DNA of 64,000 nt from the NCBI RefSeq assembly GCF_019703515.2, contig NC_059379.1, forward strand, positions 26,626,880 to 26,690,879, given 5' to 3'. Made by a program: the position numbers and the translations under genes. Shown here piece after piece: positions 47,541 to 58,806 of this stretch. The notes below the pieces were generated by a model. The model saw nothing but the letters and a program-made list of their open reading frames with translations. It made no database searches and was not told the origin of the DNA. Source of the stretch: Myxocyprinus asiaticus. Its lineage: Eukaryota > Chordata > Actinopteri > Cypriniformes > Catostomidae. The stretch's first letter is position 1, and each line of letters starts with the position of its first letter.

Positions 47541-50500
47541 TATTTTAACAATTGCTACTAAATAAGACAACATGGCAGGGTTGTACACCATTCATAATTG
47601 CCAATTCCACTTTAATTCCTGAAGTTGGATTGAATTTGAATTGAGGTAGCAATAAGGATTTTGAATTGCCATTCGAATTAGAATTTTAAGAAGTAGAATT
47701 AAAATTGAATTAAATTCATATGACAGTTTTTATGTTTAATAACACATTTGAGTTTTCAGTATAAACAAATGGGGTATTTCCAGAAACATTATGCTATAAC
47801 AAATGTTCTTAGATCAAGTAAACAATGCTGATTTTTTTTTTTTTTTTTTTTTTTTAATAAGATTTACTTATTTATTGTATTCTGGCTTATAGCAAGCAAT
47901 GCATCTCAATGCAGCTTTTCTGTAATAACATACTTAGATTCGTTTTATGTCGAACCAACAAGCACAGCAGGGAGTTGGATGCATAATAAAACACATTTAT
48001 TTGAGTTCTAATTGGCCTACACAAAATGTTTTATGTGAAAGAGAGCAATGTTTTGTCTATAAGTTCTATAAATTCAAAAAAGTTTAATTCCACCTATTAG
48101 GGAATAAATACGCATAGCCTACTTGGTCAAAAATAGTAACACAATTATTTGTCACACAATGTGTCAATGTGTCTTGGACTAATGAAATTGTGTAGTGTGA
48201 CTGTTGAATTTCTTTTCATTGCAATTCAGTAAATTCCACTTCCTGTCATTCCAATACAAATTCAACGTCCTGTGGGGTGTGGCCAATTCAATTCAAAATC
48301 CAACTCATGAATTGAAAGGGAGTTCATTCGGAAAATCTGAATTTTTTCACAACCCTGCAACATGGAAAGAGACTAATTATACATGTAAAGATGTGATTCC
48401 TTGATATAATTCCATAAAAATAAATATCAGGATAAATGAATGACCCTGTACCACAGAGTTTGTGTAGCTGTTCCATCCAATTTCGTCACTGGGTAGGTTA
48501 GAATACATCATCTGTAATACGATCTCTTTGGTGATTACTGCCATTGCTCTAAATATGAATGATACAAAGAGGTTCATGTGGATATAGTTCCTCGTACAGT
48601 GAAGCTTCCTGGAACAACAGGTAAAAAATAATTCATTGCTTGGTTAGTGGCAAGTACATTTACTGTGATAGGGAACATTGCTTACATGTAAAACAAACAT
48701 GGTGAATAGAAGTGATTAATTAGAAAATGCCTACATTCCAAATCTGTCAACAGCTTGTCATCTACATGACTGATGGTGCAGACATTTTTTGCACATAGTA
48801 TTGATAGATTCTTATGGGGATAGTTCACCCAAAAATGACAATTCTGCCCTACTCATCCTCGTGTCATTCCAAACACATAAGACTTTTTTTCATCTGAGGA
48901 TAGCAAAGAGAAATTCTGAAGAATGTTGACACTGCTCTTTTTTTTTTTTTTTTAACAACATGAGGGAGAGTGAAAGACTGAATTTTCATTTTTGAGTGAC
49001 CTATCCCTTTAAAATATTAAACAAAAAAAAGGACCATGACCCTATAGGACTCCACTCACCTCAGAAGACTCATTATAAGAACAGCCAAGGAAAGGGAAGA
49101 AAAAGACAGCGAATATCCTACTATGGACAGGACCCTCAACACAGACTGCCGGAATACTTCGTCTTCCTGTGTATGCAGGATACCAGTGTAAAAAATATTA
49201 TCATGATGGAGGACATAGTTTAATGTATGGTAGCAGTATTCACCTCGGACTTGAAAAAATGAGGGTGTTCACACTCAGACTGATTTCTCCATTCATTGTT
49301 GGAGTTCTCCTCGGTTTTCCAGGTCCCATTCATTGTGCATTCCTTGTACACATTTCCAGAAGCACCTGAAATGACAAGACCACTCAAAACATTGGTGATT
49401 CTAATTAGACAATAATATTTCAAATGTTTTGGAATTGCATTCGGAATTTTATTTATTGACATTTTCAACACAAATCATTTGTATGACCAAGAATCAATAT
49501 TAACGTAATTGGTTATAATCAGGTCACATAGCTTATTTTGACTAGTGAAAGAAATGTTTGTGATTCTCTGCATTCACTGGATCATGGTTACAAGAGTAGC
49601 TCTCCACTATAAAGGTTGAAAAATAAAACCAGACAAGAACATTATACAACTCAGTACCTCTTTCACTGTAAGAGTAAAAAGTGCTGTATAATTAAAAAAG
49701 AAGAAATAACTGACCTTCTCTGATCCATGGTAAATAGGGAGGACAAGGTACAGATACTATCCCAGGAGATGAATGAGGCCAACAGGCAAAAACGTCAAAT
49801 GATCCATTGCAGAATATTCCTATGGGATAAATTGTACAAGGAATAAGTATGGTTACTTTAAGATTATTTATTGACTGAACTATATATTTTACTAACCAGT
49901 TCCAGTAGGGAGAGTGGCTTTCAGAGTTCGGGTACAGTTCTCCTGATATTCAGCACGTTTATAGATCAGCTCATCCAGCACGGAGCTCATGACCTTTACA
50001 AACACCATAAAAACATGACATTTAAATGCTGCTTATGTGTAGATTATGTGCCTTTTTTGTCAAATCAACTTACAGAAGTCTACTTTATTTTATATACTGT
50101 CAGAATGAGATGCAGATGCAGAGCCTTTTAAAATATTTTTCAAACACAAGATGGCAGCATTTATAAAAGAGTTCCCCAAAAGGACAGGCTCTATGTTGTT
50201 CTCTTAAACTCTTGACTCTTTCAACCCTTCTGGCTTCATAATTTTATTGAGAAATAATGCATTACATCAGAAATGTCATAATCACATCAGAAATGTTTGG
50301 GGATGAGCTCAGGGTAACATAAATCCAATACACATTATGGAGTATATTTTACAATGTTGCTATCTTTTCTCTGCACAATATCTTGAAAGATTCATTTTTG
50401 CCTGGTAAATTTTCAAGGTATGTAGAATTATAAGAGGGCTGAAAACAACAACATATGGACAGAGATATTTGTCTGCTGTTGTACTCATTTAAATACGCTT

Positions 50501-51595
50501 CCTACTGCTTACTGCAAAACTATTCCCTTAACTCTGGGCACTTTCAGCACTGTGGATTTCTAGAAAGCAAAGTCTGGTTAAAACATTTTTCACTATAGTT
50601 TATTTAATTTTGTCTACTGACAATGTCCAACGGTGTATGTAGCCTACGTGGATCTCAGGAGATCAGGAGATTTATGATATTTTTGTCATTTTTTTAAGTC
50701 ATGAAAATTCCACCACATCTCAAATTCTGCATTGTGTCAAATAGAATTCTGTGTTGGAAATGACAGCCATTTTTTTTTTTACCAAAAAACATAAATAAAT
50801 AAATAAATAAATGAATTTGAAAGAAAACAAAATTGAAAGAAAAATTGAAAAAAAATATTTTTTTTAAATAAATAATATTCTGAAAATATACCATAAAATA
50901 ATATTTTCACACTTTGTGCAAAATATCTGCTTGAAATTGACGAGCATTAAAAACATCCTGCGAAATTTACACTGAAATTTATATTTTCTTCAAACATCCC
51001 TTGTCTCATATTTCATCTCAAGCGTGCTCTTCAATTACACTTTTGTTGACTTGATTAACAAGTACAGTAACTTTTGAAAAAAAAAAAAAAAAAGTGGTTT
51101 ATGTTCTATCACTCTTTGTTTAGTTTTTATAGTTTTAAACATGTAAAAAGTAAATAATTTAACATTGACTTTCAATATTAAACTTGAATTATTAAGAGTT
51201 TGGGATTTGGGTAATACAGTAGACTCAATACAAAAGTAAATGATGAAATTTGATTAGTATCAAAAATAAATGATGAAGGCATATAAAAAGAAGAAAAAAA
51301 AGAAAAGAAAATCCAGGTCAGTTTTATTGTGACCTTCATCTAACAAATAAAGAAAAAAGTTTAAATCTGTTTGTTTAAATAAAAATAAAAAAAAATAAAA
51401 ATAAACCCCATGGGACATGCTCGAAGTTGAAGAAATGGCCATTTATTATTTGAAAAAAAAAAAAAGAAATTGTTTGTTTTTGCCAAATGTATTTTTTATT
51501 TTGTTTAAATAATTTATTTAAAAACAGAATTATAATTATTTATTTTTTTATCTCAACAGCAAAATTTTATTTATAAAGTAAAAAATCAGCTATTG

Positions 51596-51665
<70 letters not shown>

Positions 51666-51824
51666 TTTATTAGAAAACAAGCACAATCCGGACTGCCTTG
51701 AGTTCTGTGTGCAAAGGTCATTGACTCTTACCTGTGTTGTGTAGACTACCATAAAGAGACCACAATGTAGAATTCCTTTGTCCGCCAGCCTTCTCCCTGG
51801 CCAGGGTGCAAGCACCGTGAACAT
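36261..51824 (-). CDS. glp2r: Glucagon-like peptide-2 receptor (class B GPCR)
   Basis: Gs-coupled plasma-membrane receptor for GLP-2. Thirteen GT-AG exons (523 aa): 51732-51824, 49897-49993, 49715-49819, 49244-49365, 49060-49166, 48455-48608, 47280-47439, 47112-47172, 46275-46341, 44057-44145, 43839-43977, 38704-38745, 36261-36596. Exon 1 encodes a short leader with a hydrophobic stretch ([14 protein letters not shown]). The ectodomain has six Cys (51, 67, 76, 89, 108, 130), with CWPHSSPG and [10 protein letters not shown]1 lies in exon 5, and TM2 in exon 6 ([14 protein letters not shown]). TM3-4 lie in exon 7, TM5 in exons 9-10, TM6-7 in exons 11-12. The C-terminal tail ends EEIIEESEF, as in GLP2R. 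The 42-nt TM7 exon is typical of class B receptors. The exon 6 donor is ambiguous (48455 or 48452). Intron 11 holds a DIRS element, intron 10 a Tc1 relic. The human protein is 553 aa. Confidence 0.95.
36757..36829. repeat. (TA)n microsatellite in glp2r intron 12
   Basis: A TA tract of about 70 bp, preceded by (AAT)n, about 160 bp upstream of the last glp2r exon in transcript direction. Confidence 0.9.
37048..37738. mobile_element. Palindromic MITE, GTTCACCCAAAAATG type (copy a)
   Basis: The left end reads CAGTTCACCCAAAAATGAAA and the right end TTTCATTTTTGGGTGAACT, as inverted repeats. Inner segments with CCCTCATGCC and CATCTGGGATG also mirror each other. It is non-coding. Fragments of the same family occur near 13660, 36630, 44290, 48820, 55060 and 57725. 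Confidence 0.75.
38173..38666. mobile_element. Palindromic MITE, GTTCACCCAAAAATG type (copy b)
   Basis: Same termini as copy a (GGATAGTTCACCCAAAAATG and its inverse). It lies 40 bp from the TM7 exon of glp2r. Confidence 0.75.
39097..39200 (-). repeat. DIRS copy 2 internal complementary region
   Basis: It joins the reverse complement of the left edge (38814 onward) to the reverse complement of the right edge (up to 43823), as in copy 1 at 1267-1366. Confidence 0.85.
39957..41036 (-). pseudogene. DIRS copy 2 tyrosine recombinase (one stop, first Arg lost)
   Basis: This is a nearly full recombinase frame, 41036-40425 and 40409-39957, interrupted by a single TGA at 40427-40425. HSTR and FARFYNL (catalytic Tyr) are kept. 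The first catalytic Arg, seen as SIKRVGDL in copy 1, is Asn here (AAT at 40505-40503). So even with the stop read through, the enzyme should be inactive, on family knowledge of the R-H-R-Y active site. Confidence 0.85.
41351..41944 (-). pseudogene. DIRS copy 2 RNase H remnant
   Basis: The frame contains [19 protein letters not shown] and RTDNTATV, the Asp/Glu/Asp metal ligands of the RNase H. The reverse transcriptase that should precede it is absent. Confidence 0.82.
42003..43319 (-). pseudogene. DIRS copy 2 gag-like ORF1
   Basis: The 303-codon frame 43319-42408 continues after a break in 42320-42003 ([16 protein letters not shown]). It corresponds to 6781-5606 of copy 1 and is the best preserved version of ORF1 in the window. 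Function is inferred from position only. Confidence 0.72.
44578..44690. mobile_element. Fragment of another Tc1-type terminus
   Basis: CTGGCGGCCAAAAGTTTGGA and the following 100 bp resemble the end of a non-autonomous fish Tc1-type element. It is broken off at the next Tc1 relic. Confidence 0.5.
44698..45386 (-). mobile_element. Truncated Tc1-like element, single arm
   Basis: The end CAACTG at 45386 borders TA and matches the termini of the 896-8566 element. The transposase N-terminus reads on the - strand from 44952 ([17 protein letters not shown] to KKNPQVTS). It is intact for 69 codons and then cut off. It lies in glp2r intron 10. Confidence 0.85.
47467..47541. repeat. (ATT)n microsatellite beside a glp2r splice acceptor
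   Basis: About 25 ATT units. It starts 27 bp upstream, in transcript direction, of the exon 7 acceptor at 47440-47441. Confidence 0.9.
51598..51656. repeat. (TA)n microsatellite in glp2r intron 1
   Basis: About 58 bp of TA, followed by a short CA stretch, 75 bp after the exon 1 donor. Confidence 0.9.
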
Positions 51825-54800
51825 GGCTCAGTGTTCACCTGCCGGCGAGGTGAAAAGAGCTCCACGGCTTCATGCTACATCCCCTAGGCCACCTAATCCA
51901 CTGTCATTCATAGTGGTTTCCAGGCCTCACGTTCAATTTCCTGTTTATCATACAATGTGGATGGTCTGGACGTGGATGACCTCCAGAAGAACTCTGGTGA
52001 TGTTGGTGAGACAGGGACCCTCAGATCAATGGGAGTTCCCAGACTCCGTTCTTTCTGGTTGCCTAATCTTCAAATGAGAAAGTGTTGTTTCACTCACTCC
52101 TGCCTCACTCCTGTCCCTCCCCATCCAATCATGATAAGGCAAGATATCTTCAGGCATGAAACTTTGTAGATTTTCAAAAAGAAAGCAAATGAAAATCACT
52201 AACACAAAGCCTTTGTTTACCTTTACCTGAGCTTTTTTTAATCAATAGTTACAGCCATAGATTACTAGATTATTACAAAATCAAAATTGTTCCATGATAG
52301 TAATTAATAATTATAATAGTTAACAATTGCAATCATTTCTAAAGTCACTAACAGAAAAAAAAAAAGTCTACGATTCTAGCCGAACCATCTATTTTACTAA
52401 CATCAAATAGAAGGTATTTCTTAAACATCAGGCACTTTTATGTCTTAGAGGTTGATTTTTATTCAAACGAACAGGTTTAAACATTTAAGAGTTACTTTAA
52501 TAATAATTATTATTTTATTATTATTATTATTTTATTATTATTATAATTAGTAGTAGTAGTAGTATATTAATAATACTTACTATAATAGCATTGATAATCT
52601 AATATATTTGTGTTATACATATAATAGTAAATAAAACAAACGTGATAGTAATGTGGGGAAAAAAAAAAAAAATCATTTTCTTAAAAAAGGGAGAAAAAAA
52701 AAAAAAATCACAAATGGGATTGCATAGATATCCCAATTGTTTCTCCCAGACAGAAAAGGAAGACTTTCACTTTCAAGATACCAAGGTTTGCAATCAAAAG
52801 GCAAAGATTTCAATAAAAACTCAAACATCTCTCACCAAATTTTTGCAAGACCAAATTACCTGAGCTGTCCACATTTATTTTTAGTTTTATATACTTATAC
52901 TGCATGTCAAAAATGGTCTCATTTGTTTCTATTTTTTGTTTCTCTTAAGTATTTTAAAGAGAAAGATCTGGGACAAAGTTGATCCTTCAATGAAACATAA
53001 CTGAGAACACTATTAATTATTGTAAGCCATGAAAGAGCAACCTCTGAGCAATTCAGTTCTTTATTTCTTCAGATGGTAACATGGCTTTGTTTGTTGCAGC
53101 CTGCGAACTGCAAAATGGAAGAAAAAAGAACAAATGATTTTAAACAATGAAACTTTAACAAACAAATTTAAAAAATCAAAGCTGGAGGATTCAGATGGCC
53201 ACTGCTTTTTCTCAAATTGTTGTAATTTATATTTCAAAAAACAAATGATATGAATCACCCATTATCTGTAAACTCTGTGGATAAGTCCTCAAGTTAAATC
53301 ATAATCTCTCTGAAAAAAAAAAAAAAAAAAAAACTTGCTAAACAGTTTTGTGCACATGTATTTATTCTGTGCTTTGATTAAGTTCAGTGAAAGAGATGTG
53401 AACTGGAATCAAACACAAACTGATATTTAGTTGAATTTGCAAACACTATGGACTGTTTATAGGGTAACATTACTTCAGTATATGTAATTTTTAGGTTCTA
53501 TTGCTATCTCCCTATACTGTATACACAGCCCAGGGGCAATATTGGCAGAACTCTCAATAAACTTTCTGTACCAGTAATTTTACAAAAGAACAAACAAAAA
53601 ACACCAGATGCCACTCTTCTGCATCACTGAAGACAACTGTTTACATTTTATTGTACTGCAGCCTTGGTATAAAGAATTTAATTTCACACTAGACCTTTTG
53701 CAATTTCATAAGAGAGACAACAAATGTTAGTACTTCACTAGTTAGGCTAATTAACTGCCGTAATGGATAATTACGAGCTTTTAACATAGAGTGCTTATAA
53801 GGGTTAATGTCCTTCATTCAGGAAGGCACTTATGATGCATTAACAAAATGGAAATTAATTGACTGGCATGAGTGCCTGCTGCAATAAAACAACATTTATG
53901 GATTTTATACACCCAGACAAACACCAAATACCTTTTCACATGCCGGTGATAAAACTCTAAAGGCATGCACATTACACAGGTATTAAAATATCAACACCTT
54001 CCACTACAGTGATGCCTTATCTAAATCTCTATAGAAGAGAAAGGAAGAAGTTCCTTTGCAATAAAGTATGCTATTTTAAATTGATGTGTGACCAGCAGAT
54101 GAAAGGCATAAGGACGCAGCTGGAACAGTTATACATCAACCAAATTTGCTGTTTTGATGGTAACTGATGGTGAATAAATTGGGTATTTAACATGTATTAC
54201 AACAATTTAACTAGGTATACTTGCTTTAATGACAACTGCAAGTTTATTTATAAAATCATAAGAGGTGCCAAAGCTGCACCTGAAGTGTGATGTTCAATGC
54301 ACCTCTAAAGCCACTTTTTAGGAAAATTTATTTGAAACTCTGAAAACTCATAAAATCAAGTATTAATGATAATTATTGTGACAAGTTAATTGGGTGGAAA
54401 CAAAGATGTCATTCTAACAATGATAAAAGCATTTTTACAGTGCAGTAACTTTTATAGTTTACTATTACTTTCTAATATAAAAAAAAAAGAAAGACGAATA
54501 CTTACATGTATTGCAAGGGATCATCTATACTGTGGAGAAGACTATTGACATTTCTGAAACATATTTTAGTCTTATTCTTCCTGTAAGCCACACGCCTGTG
54601 ATTTATAAGCAGATTTTATTAAAAGATTCAAATGATCCCTGTGAATTTGCCATTGTCCTTTTATGTGAACTGAATAGACAGTTATTGAACAAAGCTCTGC
54701 TCAGTAGATTCTTTGATAATGCAATTTTCTCCAAGAAAATAATTTGCATTCAAAACTCTTATGTTACAATACTCTTAGAAAAGTGTTTGACAGTGGGTAT

Positions 54801-55373
54801 GAAAATTAATCACAAGCGCTGTACAATGCCCAGGCAGTGTTCTTCCATTTGATACTACAGTATGTGTCCTGGAGATGTAAACAAAATAGGCAAAGAACTT
54901 GTGCAGTCTGACAGTCTGAAGCTTAAGTGAATTCTCATGATCTCTCTTGCAAGGTCAAGATGAGAGGCAGATATAAAAAAAAGAAGAAATGATAAACAAA
55001 TTTGCAGAAACATGCTAACTTAGTGTTTCACCATCAATGCCTGCAATACCCTTGTTTAAAGGAACAGTTCACCTAAAAAAAAAAAAATAATAATTCTGTC
55101 ATAAAACATACCCTCATGTCGCTCCAAATCTGTATGACTTTTTATATGGGAATGTTAATATTGTGGTCCATCTTGTCAGTCCAATGCTAGTGGGGTGCCA
55201 CAATTTAAAGCTTAAAAAAGGACCCAAAAGTATCATAAAAGTCCTCCCAACTTGTGCGTCATATTCAGAAGTCTTCTGAAGGCTTCCAGGTTGAAGTTTG
55301 TTTAGTGAGAAGCAACCTGAAAAGAATTATTTTACTGAAAATCTTGATGTCTGTTGTGCATTTATGAGCACTA

Positions 55374-55438
<65 letters not shown>

Positions 55439-58400
55439 TCAATGGAAAATTAACCATCTAATTTCATTAAAATTACTTACAAGTTACAGTATTTTATATG
55501 GAGAAAAAAAAAAAAAAAAAGAGTTGCAAGAGAGGTCGGTAAGCATGTGCAGCAGCACGGCTTTGAGTCATAAATCTTTTGTGCTGGATTCCAAACAACC
55601 CAAATGATCTTCAGTGTGATTTTTTTCTGTTTTTTTTTTTCCAAGCCAATTTTTTTCCCCATCAGTATATGACCAAGGCAGCTTTGCATGAAGTGTGATT
55701 GTGAGTACATTTCAGCAACATGCTCGATGCTGCTCTCTACAACATTACAAAGATAAATGACTACATTAGCACTGTGTGAAGTCATATGTAAACAGTGAGC
55801 ACTGAGCATGCTAACAATGACCCAAACATTGAAACTGACAACTGGTTTGTTGTTACATTTAGACTTCAGTATAGGTCCTAAACTTAAAATGAGATTGCTG
55901 GGTGACATGTTCATATACGTAAATGTTTTGTAGTCAAAGAAAAAAACACTGACAACTAAAGCATGTTTACCTATATGTTAACATTTCTCATCCGCTTTGC
56001 ATTGTGCCCCAAAAGACCCCTTATCTGTGGTAAAATCACTGTAACGCACAACCTCTTCCAGCTTACTGCTTGATGATCCAAAAAAAAAAAAAAAAAAAAG
56101 AAAGAAAGAAAGAAATCCTGAAAATCCTGAAATTTTGTTCACAGGTCCTGGGTTAGGCGTTACTTTACAGGAGAAAGTTATTGCCAACCAACCAGTTAAA
56201 GTCCATGGCTATGATAGCATTCAGCTATAAAGAAGCTATTAAGAATGGGAATTTAGAAGAGATGAGAAGACATGTTGAGAGATTTTTATGGTGACCCTTA
56301 CGGAAATTTATTGCAGTTAGTTTTACTACAATATTGAAATACTGTAGCTGTGATACTAGGCCTAATCCATCCAGTTTACCACACTGCGAAAACAGCTGCT
56401 GTTCCCTTGCATTCAAATTACTGCACATGTACTACAGTTTTTCAGACTGTCCATATTTCTAGTTCCTGCATTCCTACAAAGTTGTAGCTGAAAAAAAGAA
56501 GAAGAAAGAAACTGCATATAGCTGGCCACCACAACTAGTATTACACTGTGTTTTAAATGCTAGTCTACAACAACCGATGTTGGTGTGCTGGTGTTCCAAC
56601 AAGACTTTTTTTAATAGTTTAACCTGCAAAAATTCCTCATTTAACCGGCAATACCAGAAAAACCATACTGGTTGACCAGCTTCACCAGATTACTTTTGCT
56701 GGTGAACAACATGGCTATGTTGGTCCACCAGCTAGACCAGTACCAAACCAGCACTAGCCAGCATAAACCAGCCAAGACCGGCATGGGGATTGCATTTTGG
56801 TTTAACTAGTCATTTCAGGGAGGACTGCCTTATGCATGATATATTGTATGTAAATACTAAAGTCTTCCACAGTTGACCAATGACTGCTAAAAAACAAACA
56901 AACAAACAAACAAAAAAAGTCATTTATTGGTGGACATAAAATATTTAGAGGGGTCTTTGATATTCTAAATGGTGTATGAAAATTACTGTCCATGTTATGC
57001 AAGGTTTTATGCCATAGAAAAAAGTAAAATATGTGTAAATAGTTGTACATTTGGGACTCCAAAAATACAGAGAAAGATGCAGCCATGAGTTGTGAAACTC
57101 AGGTGCACTATTAAGCTTTATCATCCTTATGTTGCAGTAAGATGGTGTTTCACAAATTTGGTAAACACATCACTTTGTTGGGGGGAATCTTTTCAACTCT
57201 TGCTTCAAACTGTTTATGACCAGCTGTAAATGGATGAAAGTGTGTTTGGCGCACTGGACAGGTGGTATCTGAAAAATGCAAACACGTTGCCTGCTGGTTA
57301 CATAAATTGATTGGCCCACACAGTCATTAAAATGCAGTGTGTGTATGTGTGTGTTTTGATTTTAATCTTTTAAAAATTTTTGCTCCCGGTAACTCTTGAG
57401 AAGCCGCCTAAAAGCAACAGTGTGTTGACAACATAATGCATCACTGTTACAATCTAAGAGAACATACTGTATGTAAGCTTCCATCCCTGTGTATATATAT
57501 TACCACACTAATGACGTAATCAGTTTGACAGCTGCACGTCTGCCAGAATACTGTTTCAATCGCTTATTTGGCTCTCCCTAGAAAGCTTATAAATGTGATC
57601 TATAATAAGTTTAAAAGATTAGTGGGGTCTTTATCATAATTATAGTTGCAGGAAAAAGTATGTGAACCCTTGGGATTTACCTGGATTTCTGCTGAAATTG
57701 TTCATACAATTTGATCTAATCTTTAAAGGAATAGTTCACCCAAAATTTTAAATTTTGTCTTAAATTATTCACCCTCATGTCACTTTAACCCATATGACAG
57801 TTTTTTCAATTAATTGGCTGTTGATAGGGACTCAATTTCAAGTTTAAAAAGGACCCAAAAGTATCATTAAAGTAGTCCATTCCAAGTCTTCTGAAGGGAT
57901 ACCATTTGGTTCTGGTGAGAACCCTGAATGTTAAGTCATTTTTCAGTGAAAAGTTTGAGGTCTGTTGTGCATTATTCACAGTGGCATGCAAGTTCATGAG
58001 AGAACTTGCATTGTTTCGACTGTGAATGTTTATTTTTCTATATCTATATATTTTTTTACTATTTTATACTATATTGTATTAGATTTTATACTATTTCTTT
58101 AACCAAGTCGCAAAAAGAAACATACACAGTCTACGTACAGTAAATAAAACACATTCAGGGTCAATCAGTAATTAAATCCAAGGGTTTTAATTATTTTTCC
58201 CCCTGGACGATGTAAAATGTATTGTGTGTTATATGCTGAAGCAACAATATAGCATATTTCATACACAACTGTAATTCAATGTGCTTTCAATAGAAATATA
58301 GAAGCATTCCCAAGGAATTCAAAATAACTATTTACTGTTATGTGGTAAGAGCCGATAACATTTTATGCAGAAATCTAGGCAAATTCAAAGGGCTCACATA

Positions 58401-58450
58401 CTTTATCCAGCAAGTGTATCATCAAAAGAGCCATATCACTACACACATAC
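51825..58450. other. Upstream of glp2r; non-coding and repeats
   Basis: The first 330 bp probably hold the glp2r 5-prime leader and promoter (an inverted CCAAT lies at 52125-52129). The remainder has T/A runs, a (TA)n tract at 55376-55436, GTTCACC-type MITE fragments (55060-55200 and 57725-57900) and a CCAGC-rich repeat (56525-56785). No gene is supported. Confidence 0.45.
55376..55436. repeat. (TA)n microsatellite
   Basis: A pure TA tract of about 60 bp. Confidence 0.9.
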
Positions 58451-58686
58451 TGTATGCACCGAATGGTGAGGACTGGTTGCTTGCACGTCTCGGCCATCTG
58501 TTTACACTCTCTGAGCAGTGGAGAGCTTTGGTGGGCCCCAGGCGGGCAGACCACCGTATATGTCCAATCCAATGAGGAAAAACAAACAAGCGGCTGAACA
58601 TCCTGTCCAGCCTCAGTCAACAACACACTCCAGATCACCTGGGGGCACAGGTCCACTTCTCCATCCTGTGGAAGCCACATTGTGTA
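58451..58686 (-). CDS. Candidate exon, unknown product
   Basis: The - strand is open for 105 codons across this block. It has a CAG acceptor before 58686 and a GTATGT donor after 58451 (236 nt, phase 0 to phase 2). It encodes Cys- and Trp-containing sequence (for example DLCPQVIWSVLLTEAGQD) and is more GC-rich than its surroundings. The + strand also has an open stretch here, and the family is unknown, so it may be a repeat-encoded piece. Confidence 0.3.
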
Positions 58687-58752
58687 CTGCATTTGTTTAA
58701 TGTCTTATGTAGATGATGAAAAGGCTTATAATGTAAGCTAAGCCCTCTGACC

Positions 58753-58806
58753 TTATAGAAGGATGTTTCCTTTACCTACGGTATTTAAGGAAACATCCTT
58801 CTATAA
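58753..58806. repeat. Perfect 20-bp inverted repeat
   Basis: Arms 58753-58772 and 58787-58806 are exact reverse complements with a 14-base loop. There is no known element signature. Confidence 0.8.

Noticed and set aside
53061..53258. Possible terminal exon with an AATAAA nearby on the - strand
   Set aside because: A TTGCAG acceptor and AATAAA exist, but none of the short frames looks conserved and no partner exon was found.
54511..54852. 113-codon + strand ORF
   Set aside because: AT-rich, no splice context, no recognisable motif, and a composition typical of chance ORFs in this DNA.
55477..55914. 145-codon - strand ORF
   Set aside because: It runs through long A/T tracts giving poly-Phe and poly-Lys, with no coding character.
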